Source: Saprolegnia diclina VS20 (taxonomy: Eukaryota; Oomycota; Saprolegniomycetes; Saprolegniales; Saprolegniaceae). Taken from it: a stretch of DNA of 63,194 bases. The position numbers were made by a program, and so were the translations under genes. Each line of letters starts with the position of its first letter. Positions within the stretch are counted from its first letter, which is position 1. Where the stretch lies: assembly GCF_000281045.1 (NCBI RefSeq), contig NW_008246076.1, positions 676,182-739,375 on the forward strand, read 5' to 3'. The notes under the pieces were generated by a model, which had not been told where the DNA came from, searched no databases, and saw only the letters and a program-made list of their open reading frames with translations. This document shows positions 50,440 through 61,514 of this stretch, piece after piece.

Positions 50440-53300
50440 ATGAGCCGTGGCAAGCGGCGCAACAAGCCCAAGCGCCTTGGAGGACCCGACCGCGGCGACG
50501 AGGCCAACATCAAAGACACCGACAACGACGAGGACGCGGCTGCCGACGGCAGTCCACCAAGTGGGGCCGCCAATGGCGCCAGTAGTACAGACACGGCGCT
50601 CTCCTCCGAGGCCCAACAACCCACCGGCACGGCCGACGCAGAAACGTCGTCCAGTCCCGCAGAGCCACCAATGGCTACATCACCGGCCACAGATCCCTCC
50701 CCACCGGCCAGAATCGATGATGCAACGACGTCAGCGATCGACGTGCACCCGCCGTCTACTAGTATATCAGAAACCACCACATCAAAGTCCACATCAGTGG
50801 CCAGATCAGAAGCTAGATCAGAGACCACATCACAAGCCAGATCAGAGAACGCCACACCCATGTCCGAGACACCAGTGTCGGCTATCCCAGTAACGCCAGT
50901 GGTCCAGGCGTCTGCAGTCTCTGGGGCCACCACTGTGGACAGTGCGACAGCTGTAGCCGCCGAGAAAAGGACTCTTTCCAATACTGACGTGGCTGACCGC
51001 TCGCGTCGACTCCTAACGCGGCCCGAAGCCGAGCGCATCGTCCAGCACCTCGTCTTTGGTCTGCTGAAGGCGTCCGTGCCGCTCGTATCTTTGCTCAAAC
51101 CACGACCGACGCTTCAAGAGCTTGCGTTTCAACTACAGGCCGAGTGTCAGATCGGCCTGACATCAACAGACCTCCAAGCACTGCACGTCTACTTCCACGT
51201 CGCCGACACAAACGTACGTCTATACACATTGTCGATCTCACGCAAGACAATATTGTTGTTGTCGTAGATGTTTGACGCGGCGTCGTGCTTGGCCTTTGCT
51301 GCCACCAAGGTGTTTGTGGTCGAGCTCTATGAGTTTCAACTGCGCAAGGCTATTTTGGAGAAAGCGACCAAGCTCCGAGGCAAAGCCGACGTGCCTCGCA
51401 CGCTTTTGCAGCTGCTTCCAGATACCACGACCTCGTTTGAGCCCGCCGATTTGAATACACTCGCCGTGGAGAAGCTCGGCCTTCCCAGCAGCCCGCACTG
51501 GGTTCTCCACTGCGTTATCGGTCGCATTGCCCGTGCTGGGTTCGAAAAAGCTGCTCCCAAGACGCCACCGGCGTACCCGTTGGCCGCCTTTCGACGGCAC
51601 CTGGGGCAGTTTGTTGCACGCGCGGCGTTCGATCCCGACTCGGTTGAAGGGGCGCTGCGGTCGCTCGTACAAGCTGACGCAGTGCAAGGGTTCCTAGCCA
51701 TTGACACGGACGGCTCGGGCACGCTCTCTCTCGACGAGTGCACGACGTACCTCCAGGCGCAGCACTTTGCGGGTTTTCCACGAGGCGTTTTGCGGGATTT
51801 CATGGCGCGTTTCGATCGGGACGGCGACGGCACGTTGAACTTGGACGAGTTTTTGGCCGTGTGTCGACCGAAAGAACAGTTTGGTCTTCAGGTTATCTCC
51901 TGCTTGCGGGACACTATACCCTAACCCTACAAATCGGTGTAGGTCGTGACGCCGTTTGGCTCGTTTTACATGGCGATGCCGATGATGACGTTGGTCAAGG
52001 ACCTTGTTCCTAAGCTCCACAAGCGCATGTTTTGGCTCCAGCACAACCACATGCTGGGCAACGCCGACCCGAGCACAGCAGGCAAAATGGTATTCTTTTT
52101 AAACCCTACCCCTGGGGTGGATCCAAATCTTTGTGTAGCTCGTGTCGGTGGACCGATTTGTGATTCAACGACACTTTGGGGCTCTCCCGCTTGTCTACGG
52201 CGCGAACGATACGGTGCAGTCCATCTTGATGCCGGGCGAGCTCCTCGTCGTGATGGAAACCACACCGACAGGTTTAATTCATTTGATTTTTCTGATGTTT
52301 TCGGATTGCATTCTGATATTTCCCGATAGGTCCGTCGTTGGTGTCGAAAGAAAAGTACATAGGAAAACGAGTCGCGCCTTTGCAGCGGCCGTTGGCAGCA
52401 GTCCCCGCCCCCAATGCCCCCGTAGAAGTAGAAACAACACCCGCTGCCATGGACTTGGGGGCACTGCGACGGCCGCGCCCGCCGAAACCAACGCTGTCGC
52501 TGTCGCTGCCACCGGACGTGAGCGCGTGGACGCCGCTCGACGTCAAAAAGTGGGTCATCTATGACCTCAAGCTGCCGACGCTGGCGGCAAAAGTGAGCCA
52601 AGTCGACGGCAATTCGCTCTTGGGCCTCGCGCGCACCCCGTCCGCGCTTGAGAAGACGCTCACTCATACCTTTCACATTCACTTACCGCTCCAGCGACTC
52701 CAGCTCCAGCAGGCCATCCTCCGCCTCTTGCCACCTTCTGCCACGACGACGACGCGCCAGAAACAAGCGAAGGCAAGGACGAGCTGTCGGACGAAGACCA
52801 ACAGCACACCACAGCGCGAACACGAGAACCATCACGACACAGGTGCAGAGGTATTCCTTGCCGACAACGCGCCCATGGATCCTGCAGGACCAAACAACTC
52901 GGACGACCGCGGCGCAGCCAACCCGGACAACCGCAGTGTCGACGAGGAGGACGAACGCAGTGTAGTCGAGGAGGACCGGGATCTCGTCAACCCTAGCCCT
53001 TCGCCGCCCCGCGCTACATTGCGAACGGTGGGCTCAACAATAAGCACGAACGAGGAGAATGCAGAGGACGACGAGGATGAATGTCCCGACGCTCTCTTGG
53101 TACGATCTTCTTCCACGGCGGCCAAGACCGCGGGTTCAAGTCCCGATTTGGATGGATCCATGGACGAGCCGGCGCCGCGTTTTGACGGCAGCTATAGTGA
53201 CGACGGCGGTAGCGACAACGACGCCTTGCCAAGCTTTGCGGCGCCGCATTCTTCGAGAAGCTCCGACTCGGACGACGAACTGCCTGTGTTTGCCCTGTAA
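50440..53300 (+). CDS. EF-hand and SAM domain protein
   Basis: Five exons (50440-51213, 51268-51891, 51943-52089, 52139-52271, 52330-53300) total 2,649 nt, an exact 882-aa frame; introns are 49-58 nt. The first ~170 residues are disordered with Ser/Thr/Pro and ARSEARSE repeats. A helical segment follows, then two EF-hands: DTDGSGTLSLDE (about 410) and DRDGDGTLNLDE (about 445), both with full Ca2+ ligand sets. A SAM domain sits near residues 590-660 (WTPLDVKKWVIYDLKL, VDGNSLLGLA). The C-terminus is very acidic (DDEDECPD, EEDERS). It should be a calcium-controlled scaffold that oligomerises through SAM. Intron 1 carries GACAATATTGTT. Confidence 0.8.
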
Positions 53301-53442
53301 CCCAGTTTTGAACCCGGTGGCACATGCGACATGAATTTTGTTTGTTATTGTACTAGATCACGACAATCTAGTTCGTAGAGAGGTAGTAAATAGGAGAGAC
53401 ACACATCGTGGACGACGACAACGAAAATCAAATGGGACTCGA

Positions 53443-54840
53443 CTAGATGAGCATCATTTTTTTCTTTGGGGAGCTCTTGGAGCGTCGTCGGGGTCGCTTC
53501 TTGCTCTCGAGGTGGAATTTATGGTTCTTGACGGCCGTCGGCGTCGCCGCCTTGATCGACACGACCTTCGGCGGCTTGCCAGTGGACTTGCCATACGAGC
53601 TCGCGCTGCCGCTGGACGACACGGGCGACGTCGCTGCCGTTGGTGGCAGCCACATGTCGGGGCAGTCGCGCGGCTTGTGCGCCCGCGCGTTGCAAATAAA
53701 GCACGTGAGCTCCTCGAGCGGTGCGCAAATGACGTCGAGGTGGCCGTCCGGCACCAGCGCCATCGTCGCCGCGCGGCGCAGCTCGTCGTTGAGGCGGGCC
53801 TGGCCCTTGGGATGAAAGATGACGCGGCCCACGTCATGGCCGAGGTCAAACGGGTCTTCGATCGAGAAGCGCCACGTGCCAAGGCCGAGGCCCCACTTGC
53901 CCATCTTGGGCAGCCCCGCGCCAGTTCGAATGCTCACAACCGTCGACTTGTAGTCAAAATCCCACGCGTAAAAGTGGAAAAACCCGGCGAGGAGTGCGCC
54001 GACCGAGTCGTGGCCGCAGCGCGACGGCATGGCCTCGGGCGTCGGGCAGGCAGCCACGAGGCTGCTCGAGGCCTCGGTTGGCAGACACGGCAGGATCGGT
54101 GTCGACCGCGTCTGGAGGTAGAAGATGACCAGCATGATCCACGCTAGGCAAAGCATCAGGTTGCGCCGTTGAAAGGTGGAAACTGCTACCGTAGGAGCTC
54201 AACGAGCCGTTCGAGGCGTCGTTGATTCCGCGCTGCTTGGCCCAGTGCTTGACGGCAAACACGAGAGGGCGCACACGCGCGTCGACTTGGCCGTACTGGC
54301 GCAAAAGCCGCGTGTTCTCCAAGGCTAGCGGGTTGCCGACCGTAACGTCAATGGCAATCTGACGCAGAGACCAGGTTCAAAGTGATCGAGAAAGTGCAAT
54401 GTACCTTGCGGCGCGTGTCCCAAAACTTGAGCAGCGGCACGCGGGCGCTGTAGATGAACTGCTCGAGCTGCAGGTCGCCCGGGTGCGCGAGGAGGCCCGC
54501 GACGCTGGCGAGGATCTGGACGCGGTCATTCCAGTTGATGGCCGCGAGCTTGGCGGGGTCGTCAAAGAAGAGACCAATGTCGAGGTCGCTGCTGCCGCCG
54601 CCAAAGCCACTAGCACGCGCAACGACCATCATTAACACCGCACCGACGACGAGATTGCACTTACTTTTGCGACGAGCCAAAGGCGCGAAGACGCAAGTGC
54701 GGCCATTTCGCCTGCACGAGGCGCTGCATCGCGTCGACGGCCTCGGCCTTGAGCGCGACTTCGGCCGTCGTCGGCTCGAGGGCCTCGAGGAGGCCGATGG
54801 TCTGGATCGTGAGGCGGCGTACGCTGTTGATGGCGCCCAT
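53443..54840 (-). CDS. Cid1-type poly(A) polymerase / terminal uridylyltransferase
   Basis: Four exons (54840-54665, 54609-54405, 54358-54190, 54143-53443) total 1,251 nt, an exact 416-aa frame; introns are 46-55 nt. The nucleotidyltransferase core is visible: RAFGSSQNGF then GGGSSDLDIGLFF with the two catalytic aspartates of DxD (about residues 65-70), and the third in KIAIDVTVGN (about 130). The PAP/25A-associated domain follows (PLVFAVKHWAKQRGI, SLSSYAWIMLVIFYLQ, FFHFYAWDFDY). A CFICNARAHKPRDCPDM zinc knuckle and a basic tail end the protein. Members add A or U tails to RNA. The split GSS motif across intron 1 is typical of eukaryotic copies. Confidence 0.85.
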
Positions 54841-56801
54841 GGATGCGGTCAAATGGATAGAAAAGGGTGGTCACTACTGGCGGCTGCGTAGCTGGGTCAT
54901 GAAGGGCGTCGGCTTCCTCTTAGCACGTCATTATCTCGTAGGATAACGACGATGAGGACCTTGGAGCAGCAAACAGAAATGGAAAATGGCATTTTTCACA
55001 CACCGAATCTTGACCCAGATTCGCCGCAAGGCCATTGGCCAAAATTCACGCGAAAACAACACGCGAATCTTGTGTTTAAAACAGTCGCGCCGACGCCCAT
55101 GGTGGCACGTGCGATGGGCTCCTTGGTTCCTTGTCGTGCGTGCACGAGGCGAGTCCACGGCGACGTCGCAACACGCATCCGGTGCGCAGCGAGCGGTGGC
55201 GAATGCGCGAAAACGGCCAGCGTGGATTTTCGAAGGTTTGCAGTGACAGACCAGATCAGCGAAGACCAGTTGCCGACCGTCGTCGAAGGCTCCTGGGCTT
55301 AGATTCCATGGAAGGGTCGCTACATCCGCTACGCTGGGCCTGAAGCAAGGCGCTGTTTCGAGATGCACCTGCCACCTGCATGGCAGTGTCCATAGGTTCT
55401 CTAGCTCTATCACAGAGAGCAGCTGTAAATGGTTGGGATCCCTACATCTGCAGACATACTTTCCATAGTCCTATTGAAGGCTGATTTCGTCAAAGCCTGC
55501 TGGCAAGGCCTCGAGGCCGAGCGTCCAGTATGCTGCGACTCGAAGGGCGCCTTGTCAAGCTGGTCGTTTTATACAGACGTTTTAAACAATGTTTGCAACA
55601 CATGTGCCCTGTGTCGCGCTTTTGTATCCGGTAAGTTGGATACAAATCGCAAGCTTGCATCGGAGTATCCGGATACACACGCGTGCAAAAAACACGTTTT
55701 TCACGTGGGTTTTTCGGGTTAAATGGGACTGCGAACGGGGACGAAGCTTTTTTGTGCTCCAGATGGCGACACGCGTGGGTCGACAGCGCCAGTTCTGCGA
55801 GGGGACAGCATCTTCTCGCTGCGTCGTGGCTGCAAGTTGGCATTTCTCGTTTGTCGAAACGCTGCGATTTCTTTGAGTCGCGACAGAATGCCGAGCTGCG
55901 ACGAATATACAATATACTGGTGTACGTGCTACTAGCACGCTCGGGTGTAGAGGCGCGGGCCACGATGCATGCATGTCTTGGTCCTCAGCGTGTCGTAGAA
56001 CTGCAGACCGCAATTCACGTCCGCTGCTTTCTCACTCCAAGTGGCAAGCGCCAGGCCGTGGCGCCACGTCAAGCGACTAAAACGCGTTTTATTCCGGCTG
56101 TCGACGCCAAATGGCCACGTCACGGCCACCTGAGTTGGCGCGACGGACGGCACCTTGCCGCGCATGCTTTACACATCCTGTCGTCGCAGGTTTGGTCAAT
56201 CGGTACTTTAAATTACAAGCAACTTGACTTACAGAAGCAGGTGAAAAGACCAAATTTGGTCTTTCGCCTACTTCTATGAGGCAAGTATTTAATGCAACCT
56301 TCCATTTTTGCCTGCGCGAAAGGCTTCCCGTCTGCAGGTCCACGTCTGCAACGTCGAGTGCAGTTGACGGTACTGGATCATCTCGAGACAAGCCAAAGCT
56401 GCGAGCAGCAAATGCCGATACATTGGTCGGTCGCCAAACCCGTCCTTGTCTCTGGTGCTTGCCTTGGGAGCTTTCACGAGCAGACACATTTTCCATGAAA
56501 CGCGTTTGGTGCCAATGCTCTCTACTGCCTCTGCTACTGCCTCATGACTGGGCAGCGCCGTCTCGGCAATGACCTCCTCTCTTGGCGGCGGTGGGTCCTG
56601 CAGGGACGCCGTCGTCAAGTTGGACTTGCAGCGAAGCAAATAAAAATATAGAATGTAGCCATTCTGAATTGATCAACATATGTTCAAAACCGCAGTACTA
56701 TTAATAGCAGTGGACAAGATTGTCTATTGCTTGATAGTACTACACACATCTAGTTACTAGAATATACACTAACAAGTAAGGTGCGGCGTGGACATGCTGA
56801 A
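54841..56801. other. Large gene-poor region
   Basis: Nearly 2 kb without a supported gene. TATCCGG/ATCCGGAT sites at 55625-55631 and 55667-55674 and an AAAACGCGTTTTATT palindrome near 56080-56094 suggest promoter-like fragments. No domain in any frame. Confidence 0.45.
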
Positions 56802-59455
56802 TCACCACGAGACAGCCGTCTTCTCGATGGTCTCGATGAGCTGGGACGGCAGCAGCTCGCGGCTAAAGAACGCGACGGTGCCAAACTCGGCGCTAAATTG
56901 ATCGCTGTAGAGCTGTGCGAGCCAGTACCAGTACGGCTGCTCCTTGTTGGCCGTCGATAGCTGGTCGCTGACAGCGCTTCCTGTCGACGTTGACCACCAC
57001 GCGCCGCTGTCCGGTGACGTCTCCGTCACCTGGGAGAGGCAGGCCGCGTACTCGTTTTTGAGACACATCATAACTTCCGCACTCGCCCGTTCCAGCACCT
57101 CGGACAGCGACCGGACGCGGTACTTGGCGTCAAACTTGGTCTCGTGACCCGGCAAGGTCGTGAATTGATGTAGGTCCAACAGATCCACCGTCGCAAAGGC
57201 AGCTTCGAGACCGTCGAGCTCGACAGTCTCCTCAAAGATGTCGTAGCGCTCGCGCAGCTGCATAGCTTGCGTGGAGAAGGCAGCGCGCCACAGCCACTGA
57301 CTGCGCTCCTTGGGCCACGGCTCGTGCGCGCGCGTGTGATATGACGCAAGGTGGTCGAGCAGCGCGCGGCGCAGCGACCAGACGACCAGGAACGGGTTGT
57401 GGAGACCGAGGCCGCCGAGTTTGAGCGGCCATTGGGCCCACGCTGCTGGCAGCGTCTCGCCCAAGAGCGCCGCATGCCGCTGCGCAATGCGAGCTCGGAG
57501 AGCTGCGAGCACATCGCCGTTGGGAAAGATCTTGTGGTGGACGCGGCGCAGCGTCTCGGCGACCGCGTCGGCGTGCGTCAACCCAAAGATGGGCGAGACC
57601 GAGCCAAAGTTGCGGACAAAGAAGACCATGTACTTGTTGTAGACGTTGATCCAGCGAAAGACGGACGGCGCAACAGCGAGGCGGTCCCGGAGCTCGAGTG
57701 CGAACGCGTCGACCTTGTCGTCGAGGATGCGGACGTTCGCGTCCGACTGCAGTTCGAGCAGCCCCCAGCGAATTGGTGTCGACGGCATCGGCGCCGGTGC
57801 GGCGTGAACACCGGTGAGCGCGCTCGAGAGCACGACCGACCCGCTCTTTTCGACGTTAAACGAAAGGCCGGCGACGGCAGCCCAAGACTCCATCGAGCGC
57901 CACGCCATGGCGGCCTTGTCACCGTCTGCATCGAAGAAGATGATGTCGTCGTGGCGCCGGAAGAGGTGGATACCGGTCGTCGACCGGACGCTAAAGTCCA
58001 TGACGAAGAGAAGCATCTCGGAGAGGAACATGGTCATCGCACGCCCGACCGAGAGACCGCGCTGCATAATACGAGGCGACGTCGCACCGGGAAAGCGAAG
58101 CGGCAGTTGCATGTACCGGGTAAAGATACCGCGTTGTCTCGTCGACGCCAAAGAAGCGGAGGCAGCCGAGCACCGTCGCGTGTGAGACCGATGGGCCAAA
58201 GAACGCGAGGTCGGTCGTGACGGCCGTCAGCGACTTGGGTTTGCCCTCGGGACTGAACGCCGTCTGGTACTGCGCCTCGGCGCTCAGCATGCGCAGGAGG
58301 TCGAGCTTGGACGCGCCGGCAAAACCCGACTTGCGTTGACCCGACACTTCGTCGTAGCCGCCATTGGTCGCGTCGAGCGCGGCGAGCGTAAAGACATCAC
58401 GCAGCTCCTTGCGCGTGGCATCGACGGATCCGCGGGCCGGTCGTGCAGTCGGCTCGAGCGCTTGCAACAGCGTCGCCATCTCCCCACGAATCGTAGTGCC
58501 CCAGACCATACCCACGTGCTGGAAGAGCAGAAGCGAGACAGCGTCTTCCTGAAGGTGGCAGCGGTACCGACCGCTGATGCCGCGCTTGAACTGGACGGGC
58601 ACGCCGTCGGCAGGCCAGCTAAACTCGGTCAGGTTGCTCAGCTCGATCGTAAGCACGTCGGCGAGCTCCTGCTGCGTCGTCGTGTTGCCTTGGACGTCGC
58701 GCAAAAAGTCGGCCACGTCGTCGGCCAAGGTCGCCGCGTCCCGCAGCAGGAGCGTCGCCGCTTTGACGACGTCGTCGCTCGAGACCTTGGCGCGCAAACG
58801 GAATGACTCGGAGAACTCGCTGAGCTCGGCACGCACGCAGCTCAGCGCATCTCGGACACGGGCCCACTTTTTCACGGCCGTACTCGGGCCGTTCGGCAAA
58901 AACGGTCGATTCGAGGTAGTCAAAGACAGCCTCTTCGGTCACACCGGGGGCTGGTGCGAAGAAGTATTGTTCGAGCTGCGCTTGTGTCTCGGCTACCGTG
59001 AGCTCGCCGACACCGCTGCTGGTCGCGTCACCCACGGCTTCCCACTCGGCATCGACGGGCGCCAGCTCTTCGGCCAACGACTCGTGCAAAAGCGCGCCGA
59101 GCAGCTTGTTGTGTCGCCAGAGCGACTGGCGTTGGTCGATCTCCTTGAGCAGCGACGATCGGTGTTGGGCCACCGCCTGCGCCGTGGTCCAGACATCACT
59201 CTTGGCAAAGTCGGCGAGCGCGCCCATGTGATCCAGTCCCGGATGCAACGGCGTCTGCACGACCTGCAAGTCCTTGACACCAGCGTAGAGCGTCTCAAGC
59301 TGAACGCGCATCGGCGCCTCGGCGTGGTTCGCCGCTGCCAGCAGCGCCGCGTAGTGCGACCGCAGACGCTGCTCGTGGGCGTTGAGCTCGCGCAGCTTGA
59401 TCTTGGTCGCCGTCTGCAGCACTTGATGCTTCATCGCGCCATGGGTCGTCGACAT
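56802..59455 (-). CDS. rvt: Cellular reverse-transcriptase-related protein (rvt), with two frame breaks
   Basis: Start MSTTHGAMKHQ at 59455, stop at 56802; removing two single extra bases gives 884 codons, 883 aa. The N-terminal third is helical with LYAGVKDLQVVQTPLHPGLD, a signature of rvt genes. Then RT motifs: TDLAFFGPS (motif A, about residue 415), MQRGLSVGRAMTMFL (motif B), FRRHDDIIFF (motif C, DD near 502; 57945-57950), and GLSFNVEKSGSVVL (motif D). The C-terminus (PYWYWLAQLYSDQF...LPSQLIE) matches the rvt end. rvt genes are single-copy cellular genes derived from reverse transcriptases, not transposons; no integrase, RNase H, LTR or target repeats are present. The frame shifts near 58,870 (A-run) and 58,137 by +1 each; no intron explains the second. 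An ATCCGGAT pair lies 67-90 bp upstream. Confidence 0.85.
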
Positions 59456-59521
59456 GCTGGAGATAGTGTGCGGTGGAAAGGGCAAACTCGGAAATGCGGG
59501 CTTCAAGCATCGAGGTGATTT

Positions 59522-59545
59522 ATCCGGATAGAAATATATCCGGAT
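59522..59545. promoter_or_regulatory. Paired ATCCGGAT promoter elements of rvt
   Basis: ATCCGGAT at 59522-59529 and 59538-59545 lie 67-90 bp upstream of the rvt start codon. They share the spacing seen in the XRP2/LRR divergent promoter. Confidence 0.6.
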
Positions 59546-60248
59546 GCTGTCGTGAATAATTGTGATTTGTGGATAATTTTGTGTCGTTGGTGTGGAAAGA
59601 ACTTCACTCACAGCATGGTCAATGCTTCGACTATAGTGCAATGGAATCATTTGACTTTGCAAGGGACGCAGACCTTCATTCGTTCACGGGTCATACGAGA
59701 AAAATAGTCATTGATGGTCTGCACGAGCGCGCTGCGTTGTCGGACAGCCATAGAATTTAGAGCCCACTTAGTAATAATCTCTTGGCGCCGCAGAATAAAA
59801 TTTTACTAGACTCTTCGGGAATGCTGGGTTTGGACAAAAATATGTTCACCGAGCGCCGGCTTCAGGATTGTGTGTACTTCCTCGGACCGTCGCCGACAGA
59901 GCTAATGGACACGACGCCGACGACGCCGCAGAGACGATCCGCTGCATTCTGGAGTAGGAAGAAATTTTGAATGAGATAGCAATGGCATGCAGCCGCCGCA
60001 ACGTGTATTCGATTGACTTCGTCTATGCTGTCGTCAATATCTCGTAAACAACAGCTAATATCAGCTGCAAGTTGCACAATTTGTACGCACTCCTAGCCAT
60101 CGTACTAAAACAACACACAGTGGTTCCATTTTTTAGGCAACATGGACAAATGAAAAGGTCGCGCTGTCAGAGTGTCGAGGCGGGCGTCGGCGCGGGTGCG
60201 CTTGCGCTTGCGGTGGCGACGGTAGTAGGACCAGTCGAAAAGCGTACA
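59546..60248. other. Intergenic region; includes a decayed zinc-ribbon end
   Basis: 60153-60248 contains the remnant C-terminal end of the lysine-rich gene below its TAG (YYRRHRKRKRTRADARLD still readable). The rest has only short open frames with no domain. Confidence 0.5.
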
Positions 60249-60918
60249 CTAGTCCGTCCCAGGCTTCAGCACCGTGGCGGGTGCGTTGGGATAAAACAGG
60301 GTGCACTCGTCGCAGACCGGCTCTGGCCCACGCTTGCGCAGGCTGAGGGATGTTCGTTCGTAAATGAAATCATGACAACCTTCTTCGTCGTCGCAGCCAA
60401 CGGGTGCGGGACGTCGTCGAGCTGGTCGTCTTTGTCAAGCAGCTCGGCGGCGAAATAGGCCGGCGCTGTTGACATTGCAGAGACGACTTGGTTCGAGGTT
60501 GCTTGCGCCGCGCGAAAGTCGGCTGCCTTGGGCAGCGGCAGTGGGACCTTACCGGCAGCAATCGCCTTCTTTCGCGCCCGACTAGGAACATATAGTGTGA
60601 ATCCGAATGAACACAAGGACATCGTACCGAGCACGTTTGTACGCGGACTTGAACTCCCGATTCGCCACGCTCCACGCCTTGTTCTTGGCCTGGAGGGCTT
60701 CCTTGTGCTTCTGGCGGTACTGCTTCGTCGTTGCTGCAATTTTCTTTGCGTTCGCTGGGCAGTACTGCCTGCTTCTTCGTGGCCAGCATTCTTGCCTTGC
60801 GGGAGGCGTAGCGCATTTTGTCCTTCATCCGCAATTTTTCCTTGTTGGCCGCTACGTACTTTTTGCAGGCGGCTCGATGGCGCGCCTTCTTCTCGTCGTC
60901 CACGGTGCTTCCTGTCAT
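60249..60918 (-). pseudogene. Lysine-rich protein with broken zinc ribbon (decaying copy)
   Basis: Start ATG at 60918 (MTGSTVDDEKK). The frame encodes basic helices with KKYVAANKEKLRMKDK, then needs one +1 shift near 60,775 to reach KKIAATTKQYRQKHKEAL. After a 46-nt intron (about 60,640-60,590) comes RKKAIAAGKVPLPLPKAADF and EPVCDECTLFYPNAP. It stops at a TAG (60251-60249) exactly where the paralogue at the right edge reads Tyr-Gln before CTLCRDW. Beyond the TAG the remaining sequence still matches, but the second CxxC is CTLF, so the zinc ribbon is lost. The gene is probably inactive; which part is expressed is unknown. Confidence 0.6.
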
Positions 60919-61514
60919 CGTGGCTTGTTGAAGAATGACACCACCAGCGCTGGCACCGCCCCGTGAGCCCGTTGGATTCGATCTCGGTATTCGGATGACA
61001 GTGAGCTGGCAGGCCGTGGTGCCCGTTGGATTCGATCTCGGTATTCGGATGACAGTGAGCTGGCACTTTCGCACATATTTCATCTAGCAATACCTCTACG
61101 AACGGTCATTCACGCTTTTTGGTCGAGTCCTATTGGTGCACGCAAAAGGACAACCTCAATACCTTCTGTCTTTCATGCATTTTTCCTTTCTCCGAACTAT
61201 ACCAACGTAATGGTATAATTTCATTTCGTATCTTTTAATTTATCGGTTGCAGTGCTCGCTCCAGTCGACTGCGACGGTGCACTCTCAGAAAGACTCGACT
61301 GGACTACCAATGTGGATGCCCAAGAGTACGGGATCCTGCCCCGCATAAAAACGATCTTCGACACTATGTTGCTACTGCTTCAGCAATATGCTGGTCCGCC
61401 CGCCAAATCTCGCTTTTCAAATTCCAGCCAATCATATGGCGTTCATGCTGCCAATTTTAGCCAATCCAAACGGGGATCTTTCCAAGCGGCTGGAAATTGC
61501 AATCCGCCAGCACG
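60919..61514. promoter_or_regulatory. Divergent promoter region with CCAAT boxes
   Basis: Three CCAAT boxes (61427-61431, 61451-61455 and 61462-61466, within AGCCAATC-type contexts) lie 50-90 bp upstream of the F-box/LRR start at 61515. The left half holds the 54-bp-period tandem repeat. Confidence 0.5.
60967..61064. repeat. Tandem duplication, 44-bp unit with 54-bp period
   Basis: A 44-bp segment starting GCCCGTTGGATTCGATCTCG is repeated exactly at 60967-61010 and 61021-61064. It lies upstream of the lysine-rich gene's start. Confidence 0.9.

Noticed and set aside
51919-51929. CCCTAACCCTAC as telomeric repeat
   Set aside because: Only one and a half units, inside an intron of an intact gene; similar CCCTA runs occur in other introns.
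53120-53140. GGTTCAAGTCC as a pol III B-box
   Set aside because: It lies in coding sequence of the EF-hand-SAM gene with no A-box at the right distance.
57351-58220. Plus-strand open frame of 289 codons
   Set aside because: Antisense shadow of rvt; no domain and no conserved start.
56802-59455. Reading the polymerase gene as a LINE or LTR retrotransposon
   Set aside because: No endonuclease, integrase, RNase H, LTR or poly(A) tail; its terminal signatures and promoter fit a cellular rvt gene.
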